In this document: positions 25,701 through 39,235 of the stretch, in pieces | Layout of the letters: each line of letters starts with the position of its first letter | Position numbering within the stretch: the stretch's first letter is position 1 | From: Taudactylus pleione | Lineage: Eukaryota; Chordata; Amphibia; Anura; Myobatrachidae | DNA: 64,000 nt | Assembly (NCBI GenBank): GCA_031769625.1 | Contig: JAUIMM010002008.1 | Location: 310,001 to 374,000 of the forward strand | Direction of reading: 5' to 3' | Program-made: the position numbers and the translations under genes | The notes under the pieces: generated by a model | What the model saw: only the letters and a program-made list of their open reading frames with translations | The model's database searches: none | Told to the model about the DNA's origin: nothing

Positions 25701-28700
25701 GCTGCAGTGGGTGTCCCTATGCTGGGCTGTGCTTACACTGTAGGGATATGAGAAGGCAGCAGTGGGTGTCCCTATGCTGGGCTGTGCTTACACTGTACGG
25801 ATATGAGAAGGCAGCAGTGGGCGTCCCTATGCTGGGCTGTACTTACACTGTACGGATATGAGAAGGCATCAGTGGCGTCCCTATGCTGGGCTGTGCATAC
25901 ACTGTACCGATATGAGGAGGCAGCAGTGGGCGTCCCTATGCTGGGCTCTGCTTACACTGTACGGATATGAGAAGGCAGCAGTGGGCGTCCCTATGCTGGG
26001 CTGTGCTTACACTGTACGGATATGAGGAGGCAGCAGTGGGTGTCCCTATACTGGGCTGTACTTACACTGTACGGATATGAGAAGGCAGCAGTGGGTGTCC
26101 CTATGCTGGGCTGTGCTTACACTGTACGGATATGAGAAGGCAGCAGTGGGTGTCCCTATGCTGGGCTGTGCTTACACTGTAGGGATATGAGAAGGCAGCA
26201 GTGGGTGTCCCTATGCTGGGCTGTGCTTACACTGTACGGATATGAGAAGGCAGCAGTGGGCGTCCCTATGCTGGGCTGTGCTTACACTGTAGGGATATGA
26301 GAAGGCAGCAGTGGGTGTCCCTATGCTGGGCTGTGCTTACACTGTACGGATATGAGAAGGCAGCAGTGGGCGTCCCTATGCTGGGCTGTGCGTACACTGT
26401 ACGGTTATGAGGAGGCAGCAGTGGGCATTCCTATGCTGGGCTGTGCTTACATTGTACGGATATAAGGAGGCAGCAGTGGGCGTCCCTATGCTGGGCTGTG
26501 CTTACACTGTACGAATATGAGAAGGCAGCAGTGGGCGTCCCTATGCTGGGCTGTACTTACACTGTATGGATATGAGAAGGCAGCAGTGGGGGTCCCTTTG
26601 CTGTTCTGTGCTTACACTGTACAGATATGAGGAGGCAGCAGTGGGCGTCCCTATGCTGGGCTGTGCTTACACTGTACGAATATGAGAAGGCAGCAGTGGG
26701 TCTCCCTATGCTGGGTTGTACTTACACTGTACGGATATGAGAAGGTAGCAGTGGGGGTCCCTTTGCTGTTCTGTGCTTACACTGTACGGATATGAGAAGG
26801 CAGCAGTGGGCATCCCTATGTTGGGCTGTGCTTACACTGTACAGATATGAGAAGGCAGCAGTGGGTGTCCCTATGCTGGGCTGTGATTACACTGTACAGA
26901 TATGAGAAGGCAGCAGTGGGTGTCCCTATGCTGGGCTGTGATTACACTGTACAGATATGAGAAGGCAGAAGTGGGTGTCCCTATGCTGGGCTGTGATTAC
27001 ACTGTACGGATATGAGAAGGCAACAGTGGGCGTCCCTATGCTGGGCTGTGATTACACTGTACAGATATAAGAAGGCAGCAGTGGGCGTCCCTATGCTGGG
27101 CTGTGCTTACGCTGTATGTATATGAGGAGGCAGCAGTGGGTGTCCCTATGCTTGGCTGTGATTACACTGTACGGATATGAGAAGGCAGCAGTGGGCGTCC
27201 CTATGTTGGGCTGTGCTTACACTGTACAGATATGAGAAGGCAGAAGTGGGTGTCCCTATGCTAGGCTGTGATTACACTGTACGGATATGAGGAGGCAGCA
27301 GTGGGCGTCCCTATGCTGGGTTGTGCTTACACTGTACGGATATGAGAAGGCAGCAGTGGGTGTCCCTATGCTGGACTGTATTTACACTGTACGGATATGA
27401 GAAGGCAGCAGTGGGTGTCCCTATGCTGGACTGTATTTACACTGTACGGATATGAGAAGGCAGCAGTGGGTGTCACTATGCTGGGCTGTACTTACACTGC
27501 ACGGATATGAGAAGACAGCAGTGGGCGTCCCTATGCTGGGCTGTACTTACACTGTACGGATATGAGAAGGCAGCAGTGGGCGTCCCTATGCTGGACTGTG
27601 CTTACACTGTACGGATATGAGAAGGCCGCAGTGGGCGTCCCTATGCTGGGCTGTGCTTACACTGTACGGATATGAGAAGGCAGCAGTGGGCGTCCCTATG
27701 CTGGGCTGTGATTACACTGTACGTATATGAGAAGGCAGCAGTGAGCGACCCTATGCTGGGCTGTGCTTACACTGTATAGGATATGAGAAGGCAGCAGTGG
27801 GCATCCCTATGCTGGGCTGTGCTTACACTGTACGGATATGAGGAGGCAGCAGTGGGCATCCCTATGCTGGGCTGTACTTACACTGTACGAATATGAGAAG
27901 GCAGCAGTGGGGTTCCCTATGTTGGGCTGTGCTTACACTGTATGGATATGAGAAGGCAGCAGTGGGCGTCCCTATACTGGGCTGTGCTTACACTGTATGG
28001 ATATGAGAAGGCAGCAGTAGGCGTCCCTATACTGGGCTGTCCTTACACTGTACAGATATGAGAAGGCAGCAGTGGGTGTCCCTATTCTGGGCTGTGCTTA
28101 CACTGTACGGATATGAGAAGGCAGCAGTGGTCGTCCCTATGCTGGGCTGTGCTTACACTGTACAGATATGAGAAGGCAGCAGTGGGTGTCCCTATGCTGG
28201 GCTGTGATTACACTGTACAGATATGAGGAGGTAGCAGTGGGTGTCCCTATGTTGGGCTGTGCTTACAGTGTACAGATATGAGAAGGCAGCAGTGGGCGTC
28301 CCTATGCTGGGCTGTGCTTACACTGTACAGATATGAGAAGGCAGCAGTGGGCGTCCCTATGCTGGACTGTATTTACACTGTACGGATATGAGAAGGCAGC
28401 AGTGGGTGTCCCTATGCTGGACTGTATTTACACTGTACGTATATGAGAAGGCAGCAGTGGGCGTCCCTATGCTGGGCTGTGCTTACACTGTACGGATATG
28501 AGAAGGCAGCAGTGGGTGTCCCTATGCTGGACTGTATTTACACTGTACGGATATGAGAAGGCAGCAGTGGGTGTCCCTATGCTGGACTGTGTTTAAACTG
28601 TACTGATATGAGAAGGCAGTAGTGGGTGTCCCTATGCTGGGCTGTGATTACACTGTACGGATATGAGAAGGCAGCAGTAGGCGTCCCTATGCTGGGCTGT

Positions 28701-30020
28701 GCTTACAGTGTACGGATATAAGAAGGCAGCAGTGGGCGTCCCTATGCTGGGCTGTGCTTACACTGTACAGATATGAGAAGGCAGCAGTGACGTCCCAATG
28801 CTGGGCTGTGATTACACTGTACAGATATGAGAAGGCAGCAGTGGGTGTCCCTATGCTGGGCTTTGCTTACTCTGTACGGATATGAGAAGGCAGCAGTGGC
28901 CGTCCCTATGCTGGGCTGTGCTTACACTGTACAGATATGAGAAGGCAGCAGTGGGTGTCCCTATGCTGGGCTGTGCGTACACTGTACGGTTATGAGGAGG
29001 CAGCAGTGGGCATTCCTATGCTGGGCTGTGCTTACACTGTACGGATATGAGGAGGCAGCAGTGGGCGTCCCTATGCTGGGCTGTGCTTACACTGTACGAA
29101 TATGAGAAGGCAGCAGTGGGCGTCCCTATGCTGGGCTGTACTTACACTGTATGGATATGAGAAGGCAGCAGTTGGTCTCCCTATGCTGGGTTGTGCTTAC
29201 ACTGTACGGATATGAGAAGGTAGCAGTGGGGGTCCCTATGCTGTTCTGTGCTTACACTGTACAGATATGAGGAGGCAGCAGTGGGCGTCCCTATGTTGGG
29301 CTGTGCTTACACTGTACAGATATGAGAAGGCAGCAGTGACGTCCCTATGCTGGGCTGTGATTACACTGTACAGATATGAGAAGGCAGCAGTGGGTGTCCC
29401 TATGCTGGGCTTTGCTTACACTGTACGGATATGAGAAGGCAGCAGTGGCCGTCCCTATGCTGGGCTGTGCTTACACTGTACAGATATGAGAAGGCAGCAG
29501 TGGGTGTCCCTATGCTGGGCTGTGATTACACTGTACAGATATGAGGAGGCAGCAGTGGGTGTCCCTATGTTGGGCTGTGCTTACACTGTACGGATATGAG
29601 GAGGCAGCAGTGGGCGTCCTTATGCTGGGCTGTGCTTACGCTGTATGTATATGAGGAGGCAGCAGTGGGTGTCCCTATGCTTGGCTGTGATTACACTGTA
29701 CGGATATGAGAAGGCAGCAGTGGGCGTCCCTATGTTGGGCTGTGCTTACACTGTACAGATATGAGAAGGCAGAAGTGGGTGTCCCTATGCTAGGCTGTGA
29801 TTACACTGTACAGATATGAGGAGGCAGCAGTGGGCGTCCCTATGGTGGGCTGTACTTACACTGTACGTATATGAGAAGGCAGCAGTGGGCGTCCCTATGC
29901 TGGGTTGTGCTTACACTGTACGGATATGAGAAGGCAGCAGTGGGTGTCCCTATGCTGGACTGTATTTACACTGTACGGATATGAGAAGGCAGCAGTGGGT
30001 GTCCCTATGCTGGACTGTAT
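21664..30020. repeat. 8,357-bp tandem duplication, left copy
   Basis: Markers in this block recur exactly 8,357 bp to the right: GAGATTGCAG (22891 and 31248) and the 1-bp insertion GTATAGGATATG (27774 and 36131). The left breakpoint is visible at 21661-21664: this copy has GGTTGTACTTACAC, whereas the right copy at 30018 has GGACTGTATTTACAC, the end of the left copy. Matching to the right copy is unbroken to about 27964, then resumes after an inserted 2,915-bp block. Private changes include GTGAGCGACC near 27743 and TATAAGGAGG near 26461. 8,357 is 152 units less 3 bp. Confidence 0.92.
23300..24840. repeat. 825-bp (15-unit) tandem duplication
   Basis: AGTGCGTGTCCTTATG at 23671 recurs at 24496, and GAGGAGGTAGCAG near 23386 recurs near 24211; both spacings are 825 bp, exactly 15 units. 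The left copy ends near 24.0 kb and the right copy near 24.84 kb. The copies differ by few substitutions, such as CTATGCTGGGC near 23520 against CTATGTTGGGC near 24345. Because it lies inside the 8,357-bp unit, the pair is repeated at about 31.7-33.2 kb. Confidence 0.85.
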
Positions 30021-33000
30021 TTACACTGTACGGATATGAGAAGGTAGCAGTGGGGGTCCCTATGCTGTTCTGTGCTTACTCTGTACAGATATGAGGAGGC
30101 AGCAGTGGGTGTCCCTATGTTGGGCTGTGCTTACACTGTACAGATATGAGAAGGCAGCAGTGACGTCCCTATGCTGGGCTATGATTACACTGTACAGATA
30201 TGAGAAGGCAGCAGTGGGTGTCCCTATGCTGGGCTTTGCTTACACTGTACAGATATGAGAAGGCAGCAGTGGCCGTCCCTATGCTGGGCTGTGCTTACAC
30301 TGTACAGATATGAGAAGGCAGCAGTGGGTGTCCCTATGCTGGGCTTTGCTTACACTGTACAGATATGAGAAGGCAGCAGTGGCCGTCCCTATGCTGGGCT
30401 GTGCTTACACTGTACAGATATGAGAAGGCAGCAGTGGGTGTCCCTATGCTGGACTGTGATTACACTGTACAGATATGAGGAGGCAGCAGTGGGTGTCCCT
30501 ATGTTGGGCTGTGCTTACACTGTACGGATATGAGAAGGCAGCAGTGGGCGTCCTTATGCTGGGCTGTGCTTACGCTGTATGTATATGAGGAGGCAGCAGT
30601 GGGTGTCCCTATGCTTGGCTGTGATTACACTGTACGGATATGAGAAGGCAGCAGTGGGCGTCCCTATGTTGGGCTGTGCTTACACTGTACAGATATGAGA
30701 AGGCAGAAGTGGGTGTCCCTATGCTAGGCTGTGATTACACTGTACAGATATGAGGAGGCAGCAGTGGGCGTCCCTATGGTGGGCTGTACTTACACTGTAC
30801 GTATATGAGAAGGCAGCAGTGGGCGTCCCTATGCTGGGTTGTGCTTACACTGTACGGAAATGAGAAGGCAGCAGTGGGTGTCCCTATGCTGGACTGTATT
30901 TACACTGTACGGATATGAGAAGGCAGCAGTGGGTGTCCCTATGCTGGACTGTATTTACACTGTACGGATATGAGAAGGCAGCAGTGGGTGTCACTATGCT
31001 GGGCTGTACTTACACTGCACGGATATGAGAAGACAGCAGTGGGCGTCCCTATGCTGGGCTGTACTTACACTGTACGGATATGAGAAGGCAGCAGTGGGCG
31101 TCCCTATGCTGGACTGTGCTTACACTGTATGGATATGAGGAGGCAGCAGTGGGTGTCCCTATGCTGGGCTGTGCTTACACTGTACGGATATGAGAAGGCA
31201 GCAGTGGGCGTCCCTATGCTGGGCTGTGATTACACTGTACGTATATGAGATTGCAGCAGTGGGCGTCCCTATGCTGGGCTGTGCTTACACTGTATGGATA
31301 TGAGAAGGCAGCAGTGGGCATCCCTATGCTGGGCTGTGCTTACACTGTACGGATATGAGGAGGCAGCAGTGGGTGTCCCTATGCTGGGCTGTACTTACAC
31401 TGTACGAATATGAGAAGGCAGCAGTGGAGTTCCCTATGTTGGGCTGTGCTTACACTGTATGGATATGAGAAGGCAGCAGTGGGCGTCCCTATACTGGGCT
31501 GTGCTTACACTGTATGGATATGAGAAGGCAGCAGTAGGCGTCCCTATACTGGGCTGTGCTTACACTGTACAGATATGAGAAGGCAGCAGTGGGTGTCCCT
31601 ATTCTGGGCTGTGCTTACACTGTACGGATATGAGAAGGCAGCAGTGGCCGTCCCTATGCTGGGCTGTGCTTACACTGTACAGATATGAGAAGGCAGCAGT
31701 GGGTGTCCCTATGCTGGGCTGTGATTACACTGTACAGATATGAGGAGGTAGCAGTGGGTGTCCCTATGTTGGGCTGTGCTTACAGTGTACAGATATGAGA
31801 AGGCAGCAGTGGGCGTCCCTATGCTGGGCTGTGATTACACTGTACAGATATGAGGAGGTATCAGTGGGTGTCCCTATGCTGGGCTGTGCTTACAGTGTAC
31901 AGATATGAGAAGGCAGCAGTGGGCGTCCCTATGCTGGGCTGTGCTTACACTGTACAGATATGAGAAGGCAGCAGTGGGTGTCCCTATGTTGGGCTGTGCT
32001 TACACTGTACAGATATGAGAAGGCAGAAGTGCGTGTCCTTATGCTGGGCTGTGATTACACTGTACAGATATGAGGAGGCAGCATTGGGCGTCCCTATGGT
32101 GGGCTGTACTTACACTGTACGTATATGAGAAGGCAGCAGTGGGCGTCCTTATGCTGGGCTGTGCTTACACTGTACGGATATGAGAAGGCAGCAGTGGGTG
32201 TCCCTATGCTGGACTGTATTTACACTGTACGGATATGAGAAGGCAGCAGTGGGTGTCCCTATGCTGGACTGTATTTACACTGTACGGATATGAGAAGGCA
32301 GTAGTGGGTGTCCCTATGCTGGGCTGTGATTACACTGTACGGATATGAGAAGGCAGCAGTGGGCGTCCCAATGCTGGGCTGTGCTTACACTGTACAGATA
32401 TGAGAAGGCAGCAGTGGGCGTCCCTATGCTGGGCTGTGCTTACAGTGTACGGATATAAGAAGGCAGCAGTGGGCGTCCCTATGCTGGGCTGTGCTTACAC
32501 TGTACAGATATGAGAAGGCAGCAGTGGGTGTCCCTATGCTGGGCTGTGATTACACTGTACAGATATGAGGAGGTAGCAGTGGGTGTCCCTATGTTGGGCT
32601 GTGCTTACAGTGTACAGATATGAGAAGGCAGCAGTGGGCGTCCCTATGCTGGGCTGTGATTACACTGTACAGATATGAGGAGGTATCAGTGGGTGTCCCT
32701 ATGTTGGGCTGTGCTTACAGTGTACAGATATGAGAAGGCAGCAGTGGGCGTCCCTATGCTGGGCTGTGCTTACACTGTACAGATATGAGAAGGCAGCAGT
32801 GGGTGTCCCTATGTTGGGCTGTGCTTACACTGTACAGATATGAGAAGGCAGAAGTGCGTGTCCTTATGCTGGGCTGTGATTACACTGTACAGATATGAGG
32901 AGGCAGCATTGGGCGTCCCTATGGTGGGCTGTACTTACACTGTACGTATATGAGAAGGCAGCAGTGGGCGTCCTTATGCTGGGCTGTGCTTACACTGTAC

Positions 33001-33405
33001 GGATATGAGAAGGCAGCAGTGGGTGTCCCTATGCTGGACTGTATTTACACTGTACGGATATGAGAAGGCAGCAGTGGGTGTCCCTATGCTGGACTGTATT
33101 TACACTGTACGGATATGAGAAGGCAGTAGTGGGTGTCCCTATGCTGGGCTGTGATTACACTGTACGGATATGAGAAGGCAGCAGTGGGCGTCCCTATGCT
33201 GGGCTGTGCTTACACTGTACAGATATGAGAAGGCAGCAGTGGGTGTCCCTATGCTGGGCTGTGATTACACTGTACAGATATGAGGAGGCAGCAGTGGGTG
33301 TCCCTATGTTGGGCTGTGCTTACACTGTACAGATATGAGAAGGCAGCAGTGGGCGTCCCAATGCTGGGCTGTGATTACACTGTACAGATATGAGAAGGCA
33401 GCAGT

Positions 33406-36320
33406 GGGTGTCCCTATGCTGGGCTTTGCTTACTCTGTACGGATATGAGAAGGCAGCAGTGGCCGTCCCTATGCTGGGCTGTGCTTACACTGTACAGATA
33501 TGAGAAGGCAGCAGTGCGTGTCCCTATGCTGGGCTGTGATTACACTGTACAGATATGAGGAGGCAGCAGTGGGTGTCCCTATGTTGGGCTGTGCTTACAC
33601 TGTACAGATATGAGAAGGCAGCAGTGGGCGTCCTTATGCTGGGCTGTGCTTACGCTGTATGTATATGAGGAGGCAGCAGTGGGTGTCCCTATGCTTGGCT
33701 GTGATTACACTGTACGGATATGAGAAGGCAGCAGTGGGCGTCCCTATGTTGGGCTGTGCTTACACTGTACAGATATGAGAAGGCAGAAGTGGGTGTCCCT
33801 ATGCTAGGCTGTGATTACACTGTACAGATATGAGGAGGCAGCAGTGGGCGTCCCTATGGTGGGCTGTGCTTACACTGTACGGATAAGAGGAGGCAGCAGT
33901 GGGCGTCCCTATGCTGGGCTTTGCTTACACTGTATGGATATGAGAAGGCAGCAGTGGGCGTCCCTATGCTGGGCTGTGCTTACACTGTACGGATATGAGA
34001 AGGCAGCAGTGGGTGTCCCTATGCTGGACTGTATTTACACTGTACGGATATGAGAAGGCTGCAGTGGGTGTCCCTATGCTGGGCTGTGCTTACACTGTAG
34101 GGATATGAGAAGGCAGCAGTGGGTGTCCCTATGCTGGGCTGTGCTTACACTGTACGGATATGAGAAGGCAGCAGTGGGCGTCCCTATGCTGGGCTGTACT
34201 TACACTGTACGGATATGAGAAGGCATCAGTGGCGTCCCTATGCTGGGCTGTGCATACACTGTACCGATATGAGGAGGCAGCAGTGGGCGTCCCTATGCTG
34301 GGCTCTGCTTACACTGTACGGATATGAGAAGGCAGCAGTGGGCGTCCCTATGCTGGGCTGTGCTTACACTGTACGGATATGAGGAGGCAGCAGTGGGTGT
34401 CCCTATACTGGGCTGTACTTACACTGTACGGATATGAGAAGGCAGCAGTGGGTGTCCCTATGCTGGGCTGTGCTTACACTGTACGGATATGAGAAGGCAG
34501 CAGTGGGTGTCCCTATGCTGGGCTGTGCTTACACTGTAGGGATATGAGAAGGCAGCAGTGGGTGTCCCTATGCTGGGCTGTGCTTACACTGTACGGATAT
34601 GAGAAGGCAGCAGTGGGCGTCCCTATGCTGGGCTGTGCTTACACTGTAGGGATATGAGAAGGCAGCAGTGGGTGTCCCTATGCTGGGCTGTGCTTACACT
34701 GTACGGATATGAGAAGGCAGCAGTGGGCGTCCCTATGCTGGGCTGTGCGTACACTGTACGGTTATGAGGAGGCAGCAGTGGGCATTCCTATGCTGGGCTG
34801 TGCTTACATTGTACGGATATGAGGAGGCAGCAGTGGGCGTCCCTATGCTGGGCTGTGCTTACACTGTACGAATATGAGAAGGCAGCAGTGGGCGTCCCTA
34901 TGCTGGGCTGTACTTACTCTGTATGGATATGAGAAGGCAGCAGTGGGGGTCCCTTTGCTGTTCTGTGCTTACACTGTACAGATATGAGGAGGCAGCAGTG
35001 GGCGTCCCTATGCTGGGCTGTGCTTACACTGTACGAATATGAGAAGGCAGCAGTGGGTCTCCCTATGCTGGGTTGTACTTACACTGTACGGATATGAGAA
35101 GGTAGCAGTGGGGGTCCCTTTGCTGTTCTGTGCTTACACTGTACGGATATGAGAAGGCAGCAGTGGGCATCCCTATGTTGGGCTGTGCTTACACTGTACA
35201 GATATGAGAAGGCAGCAGTGGGTGTCCCTATGCTGGGCTGTGATTACACTGTACAGATATGAGAAGGCAGCAGTGGGTGTCCCTATGCTGGGCTGTGATT
35301 ACACTGTACAGATATGAGAAGGCAGAAGTGGGTGTCCCTATGCTGGGCTGTGATTACACTGTACGGATATGAGAAGGCAACAGTGGGCGTCCCTATGCTG
35401 GGCTGTGATTACACTGTACAGATATAAGAAGGCAGCAGTGGGCGTCCCTATGCTGGGCTGTGCTTACGCTGTATGTATATGAGGAGGCAGCAGTGGGTGT
35501 CCCTATGCTTGGCTGTGATTACACTGTACGGATATGAGAAGGCAGCAGTGGGCGTCCCTATGTTGGGCTGTGCTTACACTGTACAGATATGAGAAGGCAG
35601 AAGTGGGTGTCCCTATGCTAGGCTGTGATTACACTGTACGGATATGAGGAGGCAGCAGTGGGCGTCCCTATGCTGGGTTGTGCTTACACTGTACGGATAT
35701 GAGAAGGCAGCAGTGGGTGTCCCTATGCTGGACTGTATTTACACTGTACGGATATGAGAAGGCAGCAGTGGGTGTCCCTATGCTGGACTGTATTTACACT
35801 GTACGGATATGAGAAGGCAGCAGTGGGTGTCACTATGCTGGGCTGTACTTACACTGCACGGATATGAGAAGACAGCAGTGGGCGTCCCTATGCTGGGCTG
35901 TACTTACACTGTACGGATATGAGAAGGCAGCAGTGGGCGTCCCTATGCTGGACTGTGCTTACACTGTACGGATATGAGAAGGCCGCAGTGGGCGTCCCTA
36001 TGCTGGGCTGTGCTTACACTGTACGGATATGAGAAGGCAGCAGTGGGCGTCCCTATGCTGGGCTGTGATTACACTGTACGTATATGAGAAGGCAGCAGTG
36101 AGCGTCCCTATGCTGGGCTGTGCTTACACTGTATAGGATATGAGAAGGCAGCAGTGGGCATCCCTATGCTGGGCTGTGCTTACACTGTACGGATATGAGG
36201 AGGCAGCAGTGGGCATCCCTATGCTGGGCTGTACTTACACTGTACGAATATGAGAAGGCAGCAGTGGGGTTCCCTATGTTGGGCTGTGCTTACACTGTAT
36301 GGATATGAGAAGGCAGCAGT
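33406..36320. repeat. 2,915-bp tandem duplication, left copy
   Basis: The block starts within a GGGTGTCCCTATGCTGGGC unit followed by TTTGCTTACTCTG. At about 36321 the sequence returns to that point. GTATAGGATATG (36131 and 39046) and the GGATAAGAGG run (33811 and 36726) give a spacing of exactly 2,915 bp, which is 53 units. It differs from the right copy by only a few substitutions, such as GGGCGTCCC near 33902 against GGGTGTCCC near 36817. Confidence 0.92.
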
Positions 36321-39235
36321 GGGTGTCCCTATGCTGGGCTTTGCTTACTCTGTACGGATATGAGAAGGCAGCAGTGGCCGTCCCTATGCTGGGCTGTGCT
36401 TACACTGTACAGATATGAGAAGGCAGCAGTGCGTGTCCCTATGCTGGGCTGTGATTACACTGTACAGATATGAGGAGGCAGCAGTGGGTGTCCCTATGTT
36501 GGGCTGTGCTTACACTGTACAGATATGAGAAGGCAGCAGTGGGCGTCCTTATGCTGGGCTGTGCTTACGCTGTATGTATATGAGGAGGCAGCAGTGGGTG
36601 TCCCTATGCTTGGCTGTGATTACACTGTACGGATATGAGAAGGCAGCAGTGGGCGTCCCTATGTTGGGCTGTGCTTACACTGTACAGATATGAGAAGGCA
36701 GAAGTGGGTGTCCCTATGCTAGGCTGTGATTACACTGTACAGATATGAGGAGGCAGCAGTGGGCGTCCCTATGGTGGGCTGTGCTTACACTGTACGGATA
36801 AGAGGAGGCAGCAGTGGGTGTCCCTATGCTGGGCTTTGCTTACACTGTATGGATATGAGAAGGCAGCAGTGGGCGTCCCTATGCTGGGCTGTGCTTACAC
36901 TGTACGGATATGAGAAGGCAGCAGTGGGTGTCCCTATGCTGGACTGTATTTACACTGTACGGATATGAGAAGGCTGCAGTGGGTGTCCCTATGCTGGGCT
37001 GTGCTTACACTGTAGGGATATGAGAAGGCAGCAGTGGGTGTCCCTATGCTGGGCTGTGCTTACACTGTACGGATATGAGAAGGCAGCAGTGGGCGTCCCT
37101 ATGCTGGGCTGTACTTACACTGTACGGATATGAGAAGGCATCAGTGGCGTCCCTATGCTGGGCTGTGCATACACTGTACCGATATGAGGAGGCAGCAGTG
37201 GGCGTCCCTATGCTGGGCTCTGCTTACACTGTACGGATATGAGAAGGCAGCAGTGGGCGTCCCTATGCTGGGCTGTGCTTACACTGTACGGATATGAGGA
37301 GGCAGCAGTGGGTGTCCCTATACTGGGCTGTACTTACACTGTACGGATATGAGAAGGCAGCAGTGGGTGTCCCTATGCTGGGCTGTGCTTACACTGTACG
37401 GATATGAGAAGGCAGCAGTGGGTGTCCCTATGCTGGGCTGTGCTTACACTGTAGGGATATGAGAAGGCAGCAGTGGGTGTCCCTATGCTGGGCTGTGCTT
37501 ACACTGTACGGATATGAGAAGGCAGCAGTGGGCGTCCCTATGCTGGGCTGTGCTTACACTGTAGGGATATGAGAAGGCAGCAGTGGGTGTCCCTATGCTG
37601 GGCTGTGCTTACACTGTACGGATATGAGAAGGCAGCAGTGGGCGTCCCTATGCTGGGCTGTGCGTACACTGTACGGTTATGAGGAGGCAGCAGTGGGCAT
37701 TCCTATGCTGGGCTGTGCTTACATTGTACGGATATGAGGAGGCAGCAGTGGGCGTCCCTATGCTGGGCTGTGCTTACACTGTACGAATATGAGAAGGCAG
37801 CAGTGGGCGTCCCTATGCTGGGCTGTACTTACTCTGTATGGATATGAGAAGGCAGCAGTGGGGGTCCCTTTGCTGTTCTGTGCTTACACTGTACAGATAT
37901 GAGGAGGCAGCAGTGGGCGTCCCTATGCTGGGCTGTGCTTACACTGTACGAATATGAGAAGGCAGCAGTGGGTCTCCCTATGCTGGGTTGTACTTACACT
38001 GTACGGATATGAGAAGGTAGCAGTGGGGGTCCCTTTGCTGTTCTGTGCTTACACTGTACGGATATGAGAAGGCAGCAGTGGGCATCCCTATGTTGGGCTG
38101 TGCTTACACTGTACAGATATGAGAAGGCAGCAGTGGGTGTCCCTATGCTGGGCTGTGATTACACTGTACAGATATGAGAAGGCAGCAGTGGGTGTCCCTA
38201 TGCTGGGCTGTGATTACACTGTACAGATATGAGAAGGCAGAAGTGGGTGTCCCTATGCTGGGCTGTGATTACACTGTACGGATATGAGAAGGCAACAGTG
38301 GGCGTCCCTATGCTGGGCTGTGATTACACTGTACAGATATAAGAAGGCAGCAGTGGGCGTCCCTATGCTGGGCTGTGCTTACGCTGTATGTATATGAGGA
38401 GGCAGCAGTGGGTGTCCCTATGCTTGGCTGTGATTACACTGTACGGATATGAGAAGGCAGCAGTGGGCGTCCCTATGTTGGGCTGTGCTTACACTGTACA
38501 GATATGAGAAGGCAGAAGTGGGTGTCCCTATGCTAGGCTGTGATTACACTGTACGGATATGAGGAGGCAGCAGTGGGCGTCCCTATGCTGGGTTGTGCTT
38601 ACACTGTACGGATATGAGAAGGCAGCAGTGGGTGTCCCTATGCTGGACTGTATTTACACTGTACGGATATGAGAAGGCAGCAGTGGGTGTCCCTATGCTG
38701 GACTGTATTTACACTGTACGGATATGAGAAGGCAGCAGTGGGTGTCACTATGCTGGGCTGTACTTACACTGCACGGATATGAGAAGACAGCAGTGGGCGT
38801 CCCTATGCTGGGCTGTACTTACACTGTACGGATATGAGAAGGCAGCAGTGGGCGTCCCTATGCTGGACTGTGCTTACACTGTACGGATATGAGAAGGCCG
38901 CAGTGGGCGTCCCTATGCTGGGCTGTGCTTACACTGTACGGATATGAGAAGGCAGCAGTGGGCGTCCCTATGCTGGGCTGTGATTACACTGTACGTATAT
39001 GAGAAGGCAGCAGTGAGCGTCCCTATGCTGGGCTGTGCTTACACTGTATAGGATATGAGAAGGCAGCAGTGGGCATCCCTATGCTGGGCTGTGCTTACAC
39101 TGTACGGATATGAGGAGGCAGCAGTGGGCATCCCTATGCTGGGCTGTACTTACACTGTACGAATATGAGAAGGCAGCAGTGGGGTTCCCTATGTTGGGCT
39201 GTGCTTACACTGTATGGATATGAGAAGGCAGCAGT
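36321..39235. repeat. 2,915-bp tandem duplication, right copy
   Basis: This is the second copy of the 53-unit block. After about 39235 the sequence resumes what followed the equivalent point in the 8,357-bp left copy (27964: GGGCGTCCCTATACTGGGC). The insertion is therefore a clean tandem copy with no added bases. Both copies share CTTACTCTGTATGG (near 34915 and 37829), whereas the older relatives at 26556 and 49207 have CTTACACTG. That change predates this duplication but postdates the 8,357-bp one. Confidence 0.9.
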
